Below, in pieces: positions 22,001 to 36,317 of a stretch of DNA of 64,000 nucleotides. The notes beneath the pieces were generated by a model. The model worked only from the letters and a program-made list of their open reading frames with translations. It was not told the origin of the DNA and searched no databases. Every line of letters starts with the position of its first letter. Positions within the stretch are counted from its first letter, which is position 1. The stretch is from Urophycis tenuis (lineage: Eukaryota; Chordata; Actinopteri; Gadiformes; Phycidae). The position numbers were made by a program, and so were the translations under genes. The stretch covers positions 7,501 to 71,500 of the forward strand of contig JAXIVH010000105.1 in assembly GCA_036785325.1 (NCBI GenBank). Reading direction: 5' to 3'.

Positions 22001-24380
22001 TTGGAAATGACTAGCCACCCCGGGTGTGGGCTTGATAAAAAAAATAAATAAATAAAAAATCATAACAGACCCCCCCCCCCATCACAGAGCCAGTATTGGA
22101 CATTTCTAGCCACCCCGGGGGTGGGCTTTATAAGAAAAAAAAAAAAAAAAAAAAAATCACAACAGACCCCCCCCCCCCCATCACTGATGCAGGATTGGAA
22201 ATTTCTAGCCACCCCGGGGGTGGGCTTTATAAAAAAAAAAAAATAATAAATAAAAAATCACAACAGACCACCCCCCCCCCATCACAGAGCCAGGATTGGA
22301 AATTTCTAGCCACCCCGGGGGTGGGCTTTATAAAAAAAAAAAAAATAAAAAAAAATCACAACAGACCCCCCCCCCATCACTTAGCCAGGATTGGAACTTT
22401 CTAGCCACCCCGGGTGTGGGCTTTATAAAAAAAAAAATAAAAAAAAATCATAACAGACCCCACCCCCATCACTGAGCCAGGATTGGAAATTTCTAGCCAT
22501 CCGGGTGTGGGCTTTATAAAAAAAAAAAAAAAATCATAACAGACCCCCCCCCCCATCACTGAGCCAGGATTGGAAATTTCTAGCCACCCCGGCTGTGGGC
22601 TTTATAAAAAAAAACAAGAAAAAAAAAACATTCATAACAGACCCCCCCCATTACTGAGCCAGGATTGTAAATGTCTAGCCACCCCACCCCGGGTGTGGGC
22701 TTGATAAAAAAAAAAAATAAATAAAAAAAAATAAAATAAAAAAAAATCACAGCAGACCCCCCCCCCCCCCCCATCAGTGAGCCAGGATTGGAACTTTCTA
22801 GCCACCCCGGGTGTGGGCTTTATAAAAAAAAAAAAAAAAAAAAATCATAACAGACCCCACCCCCATCACTGAGCCAGGATTGGAAATTTCTAGCCACCTG
22901 GGTGTGGGCTTTATATAAAAAAAAAAAAAACATAACAGACCCCCCCCCCATCACTGAGCCAGGATTGGAAATTTCTAGCCACCCCGGCTGTGGGCTTTAT
23001 AAAAAAAAAATGAAAAAAAAAAATTCATAACAGACCCCCCCATTACTTAGCCAGGATTGGAAATGTCTAGCCACCCCACCCCGGGTGTGGGCTTTATAAA
23101 AAAAAAAAAAAAAAAATCATAACAGACCCCCCCCCCACCCCCATCACTGAGCCAGGATTGGAAATTTCTAGCCACCCCGGGTGTGGGCTTTATAAAAAAA
23201 AATGAAAAAAAAAAAATCATAACACACTCCCCCCATTACTGAGCCAGGATTGGAAATGTCTAGCCACCACGGGTGTGGGCTTGATAAAAAAATGTTTAAA
23301 AAAAAAAATCATAACAGACCCCCCCCCCATCACAGAGCCAGGATTGGAAATTTCTAGCCACCCCGTGGGTGGGCTTTATAAAAAAAAAATAAAAAAAAAA
23401 TCATAACAGACCCCCCTCCACCCCCATCACTGAGCCAGGATTGGAAATTTCTAGCCACCCCGGGTGTGGGCATTATAAAAAAATAATAAAAAATAAAAAT
23501 TCATAACAGACCCCCACCCATCACTGAGCCAGGATTGGAAATTTCTAGCCACCCCAGGTGTGGGCTTTATATTAAAAAAAAATAATAATAATAATAATCA
23601 TAAGAGACCCCCCCCCACCCCCCCATTACTCAGCCAGGATTGGAAATTTCTAGCCACCCCGGGTGTGGGCTTTATAAAAATAAAAAAAAAATAAATAAAA
23701 AAAAAATCATAAAGTCCCCCCCCCCCCCATTACTGAGCAAGTATTGGAAATTTCTAGCCACCCCGGGTGTGGGCTTAATAAAAAAAAATAAAAAAAAATT
23801 AAAAAAAATCATAACAGACCCCACCCCCATCACTGAGCCAGGATTGGAAATTTCTAGCCACCCCCGGTGTGGGCTTTATAAAAAAATAATAATAATAATA
23901 ATTCATAAGAGACCCCCCCCATTACTTAGCCAGGATTGGAAATGTCTAGCCAACCCGGGGGTGGGCTTTATAAAAAAAAAAATAATAATAAATCACAACA
24001 GACCCCCCCCCCCCCCCCCCCACCTATTACTGAGCCAGGATTGGAAATTTCTAGCCACCCCGGGTGTGGGCTTTATAAAAAAAATAATAATAATAAATCA
24101 TAACAGACCCCCCCCCCCATCACTGAGCCAAGATTTGAAATTTCTATCCACCCCGGGTGTGGGCTTTGTAAGGAAAAAAAAAAAAAAAAATCATAACAGA
24201 CCCCACCCCCATCACTGAGCCAGGATTGGAAATTTCTAGCCAACCCGGGTGTGGCCTTTATAAAAAAAATAATAAAATAAAAAAAATAATAAAAAAAGAA
24301 AAAAGAAATCATTACAGCCCCCCCCCCCCCATTACTGAGCCAGGATTGGAAATTTCTAGCCACTCCGGGTGTGGGCTTTA

Positions 24381-24412
<32 letters not shown>

Positions 24413-24584
24413 TTCATAAAAGACCCCCCCCCATTACAGAGCAAGTATTGGAAATATCTAGCCACCCCGGGTGTGGGCTTGATAAAAAAAAAAAAAAAAA
24501 AAAAAAATCATAACAGACCTCCCCCCCATCACTGAGGCAGGATTGGAAATTTCTAGCCACCCCGGGTGTGGGCTTTATAAAAAA

Positions 24585-24593
24585 TTTTTTTTT
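24585..24593 (+). repeat. Short T-run inside an A-rich spacer
   Basis: The A-tract switches to nine T and back to A. It is copied at 31902-31910 (9 T) and 36489-36496 (8 T). Independent cases of the same kind are at 20197-20204, 47706-47715 and 50675-50684. Confidence 0.85.
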
Positions 24594-26639
24594 AAAAAAT
24601 CATAACAGACCCCCCCCCCCACCCCCATCACTGAGCCAGGGTTGGAAATTTCTAGCCACCCCGGGGGTGGGCTTTATAAAAAAATAATAAAAAAAACAAA
24701 TTCATAACAGACCCCCCCCATTACTGAGCCAGGATTGGAAATGTCTAGCCACCCCGGGTGTGGGCTTGATAAAAAAAAAAATATATAAAAAATCATAACA
24801 GACAACCCCCCCATCACAGAGCCAGGATTGGAAATTTCTAGCCACCCCGGGGGTGGGCTTTATAAAAAAAAATATATAAAAAAAAATAACAACAGACCCC
24901 CCCCCCATCACTGAGGCAGGATTGGAAATTTCTAGCCACCCCGGTTGTGGGCTTTATAAAAAAAAAAATTAAAAAAAATTATAACAGACCCCCCCCCACC
25001 CCCATCACTGAGCCAGGATTGGAAATTTCTAGCCACCCCGGGTGTGGGCTTTATAAAAAGAAAAAAAAAATCAAAAAAGACCCCGCCCCCCCCATCATTG
25101 AGCCAGGATTGGAAATTTCTAGCCACCCCGGGTGTGGGCTTTATCAAAAAAAATAAAAAATAATAAAAATCATAACAGACCCCCCCCCCCTCCAATACTG
25201 AGCCAGGATTGGAAATTTCTAGTCACCCAGGGTGTGGGTTTTCTAAAAAAAAAAAAAAAAAGAAAAAAAATTCATAACAGACCCCCCCCCCCCCCCCCCA
25301 TTACTGAGCCAGGATTGGAAATGTCTAACCACCCCAGGTGTGGGCTTGATAAAAAAAAATAAAATAATAAAAAATCATAACAGACCCCCCCCCCCCCCAT
25401 CACAGAGCCAGGATTGGAAATTTCTAGCCAACCCGGGGGTGGGCTTTATAAAAAAAAATAATAATAATAAAAATCACAACAGACCCCCCCCCCCCCATCA
25501 CTGAGACAGGATTGGAAATTTCTAGCCACCCCGGGTGTGAGCTTTATAAAAAAAATAATAAAATTATTTTAAAAAAAAATTAAAAAAATCATAACAGACC
25601 CCCCCCCATCACTGAGCCAGGACTGGAAATTTCTAGCCACAAAGGGTGTGGGCTTTATAAAAAAAAAAAAAAAAAAATCATAACAGACCCCACCCCCATC
25701 ACTGAGCCAGAATTGGAAAATTCTAGCCACCCGGGTGTGGGCTTTATAAAAAAAAACAAAAAAAATCATAACAGACCCCCCCCCATCACTGAGCCAGGAT
25801 TTGAAATTTCTAGCCAACCCGGGTGTGGGCTTTATAAAAAAAAAAAAAAAAAAAATCATAACAGACCCCCCCCCCCCCCCCCCATCACTGAGCAAGGATT
25901 GGAAATTTCTATCCACCCCGGGTGTGGGCTTTATAAAAAAAAAAAAAAAAAAAATCATAACAGACACAACCCCCATCACTGAGCCAGGATCGGAAATTTC
26001 TAGCCACCCCGGGTGTGGGCTTTATAAAAAAAAAAAAAAAAAAAATCATAACAGACCCCACCCCCATCACTGAGCCAGAATTGGAAATTTCTAGCCGCCC
26101 GGGTGTGGGCTTTATAAAAAAAAAAAAAAAAATTCATAACAGACCCCCCCCCCATCACAGAGTCAGGATTGGAAATTTCTAGCCACCCCGGGGGTGGGCT
26201 TTATAAAAAAAAATAAAAAATTAATAAAATCACAACAGACCCCCCCCCCCCATCACTGAGCCAGGATTGGAAATTTCTAGCCACCCCGGGTGTGGGCTTT
26301 ATAAAAAAATAATAAAAAAAACAAATTCATAACAGACCCCCCCCCATTACTGAGCCAGGATTGGAAATGACTAGCCACCCCTGGTGTGGGCTTGATAAAA
26401 AAAATAAAATAATAAAAACTCATAACAGACCCCCCCCCCCCCCCCCCATCACTGAGGCAGGATTGGAAATTTCTAGCCACCCCGGGTGTGGGCTTTATAA
26501 AAAAAATAATAAAATTATTTAAAAACAAAATTTAAAAAATCATAACAGACCCCCCCCCCATCACTGAGCCAGGAATGGAAATTTCTAGCCACACCGGGTG
26601 TGGGCTTTATAAAAATAAAAAAAAATAAAAATCATAACA

Positions 26640-28200
26640 GACCCCACCCCCATCACTGAGCCAGGATAGGAAATTTCTAGCCACCCCGGGTGTGGGCTTT
26701 ATAAAAAAAAAAAAAAAAAAATTAAAAATCATAACAGACCCCACCCCCATCACAGAGCCAGGATTGGAAATTTCTAGCCACCCCGGGGGTGGGCTTTATA
26801 AAAAAATAATAAAAAAAACAAATTCATAACAGACCCCCCCCATTACTGAGCCAGGATTGGAAATGACTAGCCACCCCGGGTGTGGGCTTGATAAAAAAAA
26901 AATAATAATAAAAAATCATAACAGACCCCCCCCCCCCCCCCATCACAGAGCCAGGATTGGACATTTCTAGCCACCCCGGGGGTGGGCTTTATAAAAAAAA
27001 AAAAAAAAAAAAAAATCATAACAGACCCCCCCCCCCCCCACATCACAGAGCCAGGATTGGAAATTTCTAGCCACCCCGGGGGTGGGCTTTATAAAAAATA
27101 AAAAAATAAAAATAAAAAATAAATAAAAATAAAAATTCATAACAGACCCCCACCCATTACCGAGCCAGGATTGGAAATTTCTAGCCAACCCAGTTGTGGG
27201 CTTTATAAAAAAAAAAAAAAAAAAATGATAACAAATTCCCCACCATCACTGAATCAGGATTGAAAATTTCTAGCCACCCCGGGTGTGGGCTTTATAAAAA
27301 AAAATAAAAAATAAAAAATCATAACACACCCCACCCCCATCACTGAGCCAGGATTGGAAATTTCTAGCCACCCCGGGTGTGGGCTTTATAAACAAATATA
27401 AAAAAATAAAAAATCATAACAGACCCCACCCCCATCACTGAGCCAGGATAGGAAATTTCTAGCCACCCCGGGTGTGGGCTTTATAAAAAAAAAAAAAAAA
27501 AATTAAAAATCATAACAGACCCCACCCCCATCACAGAGCCAGGATTGGAAATTTCTAGCCACCCCGGGGGTGGGCTTTATAAAAAAATAATAAAAAAAAC
27601 AAATTCATAACAGACCCCCCCCATTACTGAGCCAGGATTGGAAATGACTAGCCACCCCGGGTGTGGGCTTGATAAAAAAATAATAATAATAAAAAATCAT
27701 AACAGACCCCCCCCCCCCCATCACAGAGCCAGGATTGAACATTTCTAGCCACCCCGGGGGTGGGCTTTATAAAAAAAAAAAAAAAAAAAAAAATCATAAC
27801 AGACCCCCCCCCCCCCCCCCCCACATCACAGAGCCAGGATTGGAAATTTCTAGCCACCCCGGGGGTGGGCTTTATAAAAAATAAAAAAATAAAAATAAAA
27901 AATAAATAAAAATAAAAATTCATAACAGACCCCCACCCATTACCGAGCCAGGATTGGAAATTTCTAGCCAACCCAGTTGTGGGCTTTATAAAAAAAAAAA
28001 AAAAAAAATGATAACAAATTCCCCACCATCACTGAATCAGGATTGAAAATTTCTAGCCACCCCGGGTGTGGGCTTTATAAAAAAAAATAAAAAATAAAAA
28101 ATCATAACACACCCCACCCCCATCACTGAGCCAGGATTGGAAATTTCTAGCCACCCCGGGTGTGGGCTTTATAAACAAATATAAAAAAATAAAAAATCAT
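26640..28200 (+). repeat. Tandem duplication, ~780-bp unit
   Basis: CCAGGATAGG cores at 26661 and 27443, the CACATCACAGAGCC monomers, TGATAACAAATTCCCC, and AAACAAATATAAAAAAATAA spacers recur about 781 bp apart. The pair was itself copied to 39790-41350, where the CCAGGATAGG cores lie at 39813 and 40593. Confidence 0.83.
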
Positions 28201-29368
28201 AACAGACCCCAACCCCATCACAGAGTCAGGATTGGAAATTTCTAGCCACCCCGGGGGTGGGCTTTATAAAAAAAAAAAAAAAAAAAAAAATCACAACAGA
28301 CCCCCCCCCCCCCCCCCATCACTGAGCCAGGATTGGAAATATCTAGCCACCCCGGGTGTGGGCTTTATAAAAAAAATAATAAAATTATATAAAAAAAAAA
28401 AAAAAAAAATCATAACAGACCCCATCACTGAGCCAGGATTGGAATTTTCTAGCCACCCTGGGTGTGGGCTTTATAAAAAAAATAAAAAAATAAAAAATCA
28501 TAACAGACCGCACCCCCATCACAGAGTCAGGATTGGAAATTTCTAGCCACCCCAGGTGTGGGCTTTATAAAAAAAAAATAAAAAAAATAAAAATCATAAC
28601 AGACCCCACCCCCATCACAGAGCCAGGATTGGAAATGTCTAGCCATCCCGGGGGTGGGCTTTATAAAAAAAAATAAAATAAAAAAAAATCACAACAGACC
28701 CCCCCCATCACTGAGCCAGGATTGGAACTTTCTAGCCACCCCGGGTGTGGGCTTTATAAAAAAAAAAAAAAAAAAAATCAAAACAGACCCCCCCCCACCC
28801 CCATCACTGAGCCAGGATTGGAAATTTCTAGCCACCCCGGGTGTGGGCTTTATAAAAAAAAAATAAAAAAAATAAAAATCATAACAGACCCCCCCCACCC
28901 CCATCACTGAGCCAGGATTGGAAATTTCTAGCCACCACGGGTGTGGGCTTTATAAAAAAAAAATGAAAAAAAAAAAATTCATAACAGACCCCCCCCATTA
29001 CTTAGCCAGGATTGGAAATGTCTAGCCACCACAGGTGTGGGCTTGATAAAAAAATGTTTTTAAAAAAAAAATCATAACAGACACCCCCCCCATCACAGAG
29101 CCAGGATTGGAAATTTCTAGCCACCCCGGGGGTGGGCTTTATAAAAAAATAAAAAATAAAAATCATAACAGACCCCCCCCCCCACCCCCATCACTGAGCC
29201 AGGATTGGAAATTTCTAGCCACCTCGGGTGTGGGCTTTATAAAAAAATAATAAAAAAAACAAATTCATAACAGACCCCCCCCCCATTACTGAGCCAGGAT
29301 TGGAAATGACTAGCCACCCCGGGTGTGGGCTTGATAAAAAAAATAAATAAATAAAAAATCATAACAGA

Positions 29369-29392
29369 CCCCCCCCCCCCCCCCCCCCCCCC
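29369..29392 (+). repeat. Longest C-homopolymer (24 bases)
   Basis: An uninterrupted C-run between AACAGA and ATCACAGAGCC, the same length as the run at 35901-35924 and longer than the usual 6-15. On the minus strand it is G24, expected to form G-quadruplexes; the plus strand could form an i-motif. Confidence 0.9.
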
Positions 29393-31698
29393 ATCACAGA
29401 GCCAGTATTGGACATTTCTAGCCACCCCGGGGGTGGGCTTTATAAGAAAAAAAAAAAAAAAAAAAAAATCACAACAGACCCCCCCCCCCCATCACTGATG
29501 CAGGATTGGAAATTTCTAGCCACCCCGGGGGTGGGCTTTATAAAAAAAAAAAAATAATAAATAAAAAATCACAACAGACCACCCCCCCCCCATCACAGAG
29601 CCAGGATTGGAAATTTCTAGCCACCCCGGGGGTGGGCTTTATAAAAAAAAAAAAAATAAAAAAAAATCACAACAGACCCCCCCCCCATCACTTAGCCAGG
29701 ATTGGAACTTTCTAGCCACCCCGGGTGTGGGCTTTATAAAAAAAAAAATAAAAAAAAATCATAACAGACCCCACCCCCATCACTGAGCCAGGATTGGAAA
29801 TTTCTAGCCACCCGGGTGTGGGCTTTATAAAAAAAAAAAAAAAATCATAACAGACCCCCCCCCCCATCACTGAGCCAGGATTGGAAATTTCTAGCCACCC
29901 CGGCTGTGGGCTTTATAAAAAAAAAAAAGAAAAAAAAAACATTCATAACAGACCCCCCCCATTACTGAGCCAGGATTGTAAATGTCTAGCCACCCCACCC
30001 CGGGTGTGGGCTTGATAAAAAAAAAAAATAAATAAAAAAAAATAAAATAAAAAAAAATCACAGCAGACCCCCCCCCCCCCCCCCCATCAGTGAGCCAGGA
30101 TTGGAACTTTCTAGCCACCCCGGGTGTGGGCTTTATAAAAATAAAAAAAAAAAAAAATCATAACAGACCCCACCCCCATCACTGAGCCAGGATTGGAAAT
30201 TTCTAGCCACCTGGGTGTGGGCTTTATATAAAAAAAAAAAAAAACATAACAGACCCCCCCCCCATCACTGAGCCAGGATTGGAAATTTCTAGCCACCCCG
30301 GCTGTGGGCTTTATAAAAAAAAAATGAAAAAAAAAAATTCATAACAGACCCCCCCATTACTTAGCCAGGATTGGAAATGTCTAGCCACCCCACCCCGGGT
30401 GTGGGCTTTATAAAAAAAAAAAAAAAAAAATCATAACAGACCCCCCCCCACCCCCATCACTGAGCCAGGATTGGAAATTTCTAGCCACCCCGGGTGTGGG
30501 CTTTATAAAAAAAAATGAAAAAAAAAAAATCATAACACACTCCCCCCATTACTGAGCCAGGATTGGAAATGTCTAGCCACCACGGGTGTGGGCTTGATAA
30601 AAAAATGTTTAAAAAAAAAAATCATAACAGACCCCCCCCCCCATCACAGAGCCAGGATTGGAAATTTCTAGCCACCCCGTGGGTGGGCTTTATAAAAAAA
30701 AAAAAAAAAAAAAATCATAACAGACCCCCCTCCACCCCCATCACTGAGCCAGGATTGGAAATTTCTAGCCACCCCGGGTGTGGGCATTATAAAAAAATAA
30801 TAAAAAATAAAAATTCATAACAGACCCCCACCCATCACTGAGCCAGGATTGGAAATTTCTAGCCACCCCAGGTGTGGGCTTTATATTAAAAAAAAATAAT
30901 AATAATAATAATCATAAGAGACCCCCCCCCACCCCCCCATTACTCAGCCAGGATTGGAAATTTCTAGCCACCCCGGGTGTGGGCTTTATAAAAATAAAAA
31001 TAAAATAAATTAAAAAAAAATCATAAAGTCCCCCCCCCCCCCATTACTGAGCAAGTATTGGAAATTTCTAGCCACCCCGGGTGTGGGCTTAATAAAAAAA
31101 AATAAAAAAAAATAAAAAAAAATCATAACAGACCCCACCCCCATCACTGAGCCAGGATTGGAAATTTCTAGCCACCCCCGGTGTGGGCTTTATAAAAAAA
31201 TAATAATAATAATAATTCATAAGAGACCCCCCCCATTACTTAGCCAGGATTGGAAATGTCTAGCCAACCCGGGGGTGGGCTTTATAAAAAAAAAAATAAT
31301 AATAAATCACAACAGACCCCCCCCCCCCCCCCCCCCCCACCTATTACTGAGCCAGGATTGGAAATTTCTAGCCACCCCGGGTGTGGGCTTTATAAAAAAA
31401 ATAATAATAATAAATCATAACAGACCCCCCCCCCCATCACTGAGCCAAGATTTGAAATTTCTTTCCACCCCGGGTGTGGGCTTTGTAAGGAAAAAAAAAA
31501 AAAAAAATCATAACAGACCCCACCCCCATCACTGAGCCAGGATTGGAAATTTCTAGCCAACCCGGGTGTGGCCTTTATAAAAAAAATAATAAAATAAAAA
31601 AAATAATAAAAAAAGAAAAAAGAAATCATTACAGCCCCCCCCCCCCCCATTACTGAGCCAGGATTGGAAATTTCTAGCCACTCCGGGTGTGGGCTTTA

Positions 31699-31730
<32 letters not shown>

Positions 31731-32540
31731 TTCATAAAAGACCCCCCCCCATTACAGAGCAAGTATTGGAAATATCTAGCCACCCCGGGTGTGGGCTTGA
31801 TAAAAAAAAAAAAAAAAAAAAAAAATCATAACAGACCTCCCCCCCATCACTGAGGCAGGATTGGAAATTTCTAGCCACCCCGGGTGTGGGCTTTATAAAA
31901 ATTTTTTTTTAAAAAAATCATAACAGACCCCCCCCCCCACCCCCATCACTGAGCCAGGGTTGGAAATTTCTAGCCACCCCGGGGGTGGGCTTTATAAAAA
32001 AATAATAAAAAAAACAAATTCATAACAGACCCCCCCCATTACTGAGCCAGGATTGGAAATGTCTAGCCACCCCGGGTGTGGGCTTGATAAAAAAAAAAAT
32101 ATATAAAAAATCATAACAGACAACCCCCCCATCACAGAGCCAGGATTGGAAATTTCTAGCCACCCCGGGGGTGGGCTTTATAAAAAAAAATATATAAAAA
32201 AAAATAACAACAGACCCCCCCCCCATCACTGAGGCAGGATTGGAAATTTCTAGCCACCCCGGTTGTGGGCTTTATAAAAAAAAAAATTAAAAAAAATTAT
32301 AACAGACCCCCCCCCACCCCCATCACTGAGCCAGGATTGGAAATTTCTAGCCACCCCGGGTGTGGGCTTTATAAAAAGAAAAAAAAAATCAAAAAAGACC
32401 CCGCCCCCCCCATCATTGAGCCAGGATTGGAAATTTCTAGCCACCCCGGGTGTGGGCTTTATCAAAAAAAATAAAAAATAATAAAAATCATAACAGACCC
32501 CCCCCCCCTCCAATACTGAGCCAGGATTGGAAATTTCTAG

Positions 32541-34482
32541 TCACCCAGGGTGTGGGTTTTCTAAAAAAAAAAAAAAAAAGAAAAAAAATTCATAACAGAC
32601 CCCCCCCCCCCCCCCCCCATTACTGAGCCAGGATTGGAAATGTCTAACCACCCCAGGTGTGGGCTTGATAAAAAAAAAAAAAATAATAAAAAATCATAAC
32701 AGACCCCCCCCCCCCCCCCATCACAGAGCCAGGATTGGAAATTTCTAGCCAACCCGGGGGTGGGCTTTATAAAAAAAAATAATAATAATAAAAATCACAA
32801 CAGACCCCCCCCCCCCCCATCACTGAGACAGGATTGGAAATTTCTAGCCACCCCGGGTGTGAGCTTTATAAAAAAAATAATAAAATTATTTTAAAAAAAA
32901 ATTAAAAAAATCATAACAGACCCCCCCCCATCACTGAGCCAGGACTGGAAATTTCTAGCCACAAAGGGTGTGGGCTTTATAAAAAAAAAAAAAAAAAAAT
33001 CATAACAGACCCCACCCCCATCACTGAGCCAGAATTGGAAAATTCTAGCCACCCGGGTGTGGGCTTTATAAAAAAAAACAAAAAAAATCATAACAGACCC
33101 CCCCCCCATCACTGAGCCAGGATTTGAAATTTCTAGCCACCCCGGGGGTGGGCTTTATAAAAAAAAAAAAATAATAAATAAAAAATCACAACAGACCACC
33201 CCCCCCCCATCACAGAGCCAGGATTGGAAATTTCTAGCCACCCCGGGGGTGGGCTTTATAAAAAAAAAAAAAATAAAAAAAAATCACAACAGACCCCCCC
33301 CCCATCACTTAGCCAGGATTGGAACTTTCTAGCCACCCCGGGTGTGGGCTTTATAAAAAAAAAAATAAAAAAAAATCATAACAGACCCCACCCCCATCAC
33401 TGAGCCAGGATTGGAAATTTCTAGCCACCCGGGTGTGGGCTTTATAAAAAAAAAAAAAAAATCATAACAGACCCCCCCCCCCATCACTGAGCCAGGATTG
33501 GAAATTTCTAGTCACCCAGGGTGTGGGTTTTCTAAAAAAAAAAAAAAAAGAAAAAAAATTCATAACAGACCCCCCCCCCCCCCCCCCCATTACTGAGCCA
33601 GGATTGGAAATGTCTAACCACCCCAGGTGTGGGCTTGATAAAAAAAAATAAAATAATAAAAAATCATAACAGACCCCCCCCCCCCCCCCATCACAGAGCC
33701 AGGATTGGAAATTTCTAGCCAACCCGGGGGTGGGCTTTATAAAAAAAAATAATAATAATAAAAATCACAACAGACCCCCCCCCCCCCATCACTGAGACAG
33801 GATTGGAAATTTCTAGCCACCCCGGGTGTGAGCTTTATAAAAAAAATAATAAAATTATTTAAAAAAAAAATTAAAAAAATCATAACAGACCCCCCCCCAT
33901 CACTGAGCCAGGACTGGAAATTTCTAGCCACAAAGGGTGTGGGCTTTATAAAAAAAAAAAAAAAAAAATCATAACAGACCCCACCCCCATCACTGAGCCA
34001 GAATTGGAAAATTCTAGCCACCCGGGTGTGGGCTTTATAAAAAAAAACAAAAAAAATCATAACAGACCCCCCCCCCATCACTGAGCCAGGATTTGAAATT
34101 TCTAGCCACCCCGGGGGTGGGCTTTATAAAAAAAAAAAAATAATAAATAAAAAATCACAACAGACCACCCCCCCCCCATCACAGAGCCAGGATTGGAAAT
34201 TTCTAGCCACCCCGGGGGTGGGCTTTATAAAAAAAAAAAAAATAAAAAAAAATCACAACAGACCCCCCCCCCATCACTTAGCCAGGATTGGAACTTTCTA
34301 GCCACCCCGGGTGTGGGCTTTATAAAAAAAAAAATAAAAAAAAATCATAACAGACCCCACCCCCATCACTGAGCCAGGATTGGAAATTTCTAGCCACCCG
34401 GGTGTGGGCTTTATAAAAAAAAAAAAAAAATCATAACAGACCCCCCCCCCCATCACTGAGCCAGGATTGGAAATTTCTAGCC
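32541..34482 (+). repeat. Nested tandem duplication, ~970-bp unit
   Basis: 32541-33511 and 33512-34482 match with an offset of about 970 bp. Shared markers are the TCACCCAGGGTGTGGGTTTT core, CTAACCACCCC, CCACAAAGGGTG, and a junction near 33120 and 34090 where the core GGATTTGAAATTTC changes abruptly to the GACCACCCC monomer series otherwise found at 22200 and 29520. That junction is the scar of the rearrangement that made the unit. Confidence 0.82.
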
Positions 34483-36285
34483 ACCCCGGCTGTGGGCTTT
34501 ATAAAAAAAAAAAAGAAAAAAAAAACATTCATAACAGACCCCCCCCATTACTGAGCCAGGATTGTAAATGTCTAGCCACCCCACCCCGGGTGTGGGCTTG
34601 ATAAAAAAAAAAAATAAATAAAAAAAAATAAAATAAAAAAAAATCACAGCAGACCCCCCCCCCCCCCCCCATCAGTGAGCCAGGATTGGAACTTTCTAGC
34701 CACCCCGGGTGTGGGCTTTATAAAAAAAAAAAAAAAAAAAAATCATAACAGACCCCACCCCCATCACTGAGCCAGGATTGGAAATTTCTAGCCACCTGGG
34801 TGTGGGCTTTATATAAAAAAAAAAAAAACATAACAGACCCCCCCCCCATCACTGAGCCAGGATTGGAAATTTCTAGCCACCCCGGCTGTGGGCTTTATAA
34901 AAAAAAAATGAAAAAAAAAAATTCATAACAGACCCCCCCATTACTTAGCCAGGATTGGAAATGTCTAGCCACCCCACCCCGGGTGTGGGCTTTATAAAAA
35001 AAAAAAAAAAAAAATCATAACAGACCCCCCCCCACCCCCATCACTGAGCCAGGATTGGAAATTTCTAGCCACCCCGGGTGTGGGCTTTATAAAAAAAAAT
35101 GAAAAAAAAAAAATCATAACACACTCCCCCCATTACTGAGCCAGGATTGGAAATGTCTAGCCACCACGGGTGTGGGCTTGATAAAAAAATGTTTAAAAAA
35201 AAAAATCATAACAGACCCCCCCCCCCATCACAGAGCCAGGATTGGAAATTTCTAGCCACCCCGTGGGTGGGCTTTATAAAAAAAAAATAAAAAAAAAATC
35301 ATAACAGACCCCCCTCCACCCCCATCACTGAGCCAGGATTGGAAATTTCTAGCCACCCCGGGTGTGGGCATTATAAAAAAATAATAAAAAATAAAAATTC
35401 ATAACAGACCCCCACCCATCACTGAGCCAGGATTGGAAATTTCTAGCCACCCCAGGTGTGGGCTTTATATTAAAAAAAAATAATAATAACAATAATCATA
35501 AGAGACCCCCCCCCACCCCCCCATTACTCAGCCAGGATTGGAAATTTCTAGCCACCCCGGGTGTGGGCTTTATAAAAATAAAAATAAAATAAATTAAAAA
35601 AAAATCATAAAGTCGCCCCCCCCCCCCATTACTGAGCAAGTATTGGAAATTTCTAGCCACCCCGGGTGTGGGCTTAATAAAAAAAAATAAAAAAAAAAAA
35701 AAAAAATCATAACAGACCCCACCCCCATCACTGAGCCAGGATTGGAAATTTCTAGCCACCCCCGGTGTGGGCTTTATAAAAAAATAATAATAATAATAAT
35801 TCATAAGAGACCCCCCCCATTACTTAGCCAGGATTGGAAATGTCTAGCCAACCCGGGGGTGGGCTTTATAAAAAAAAAAATAATAATAAATCACAACAGA
35901 CCCCCCCCCCCCCCCCCCCCCCCCACCTATTACTGAGCCAGGATTGGAAATTTCTAGCCACCCCGGGTGTGGGCTTTATAAAAAAAATAATAATAATAAA
36001 TCATAACAGACCCCCCCCCCCATCACTGAGCCAAGATTTGAAATTTCTATCCACCCCGGGTGTGGGCTTTGTAAGGAAAAAAAAAAAAAAAAATCATAAC
36101 AGACCCCACCCCCATCACTGAGCCAGGATTGGAAATTTCTAGCCAACCCGGGTGTGGCCTTTATAAAAAAAATAATAAAATAAAAAAAATAATAAAAAAA
36201 GAAAAAAGAAATCATTACAGCCCCCCCCCCCCCCCATTACTGAGCCAGGATTGGAAATTTCTAGCCACTCCGGGTGTGGGCTTTA

Positions 36286-36317
<32 letters not shown>

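Larger units (their letters stand above)
21045..28345 (+). repeat. Large higher-order unit, copy 1 (~7.3 kb)
   Basis: About 70 monomers whose variant order recurs from 28345 on. Offsets are 7298 bp near 21356, 7311 near 22267 and 7318 near 24702, drifting only through homopolymer length. Markers include GGAATTTTCTAG (21144), two cores with the ACCCC duplication (22679, 23071), the T-run spacer (24585-24593), AAAGACCCCGCC (25077) and CCACAAAGGGTG (25638). A 0.78-kb tandem duplication lies inside, at 26640-28200. Confidence 0.88.

Noticed and set aside
23640..24218. 192-codon plus-strand open frame with Lys- and Pro-rich repeats
   Set aside because: Same cause: the A-tracts read as Lys and the C-tracts as Pro. 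The length depends on homopolymer counts and differs between copies of the same block.
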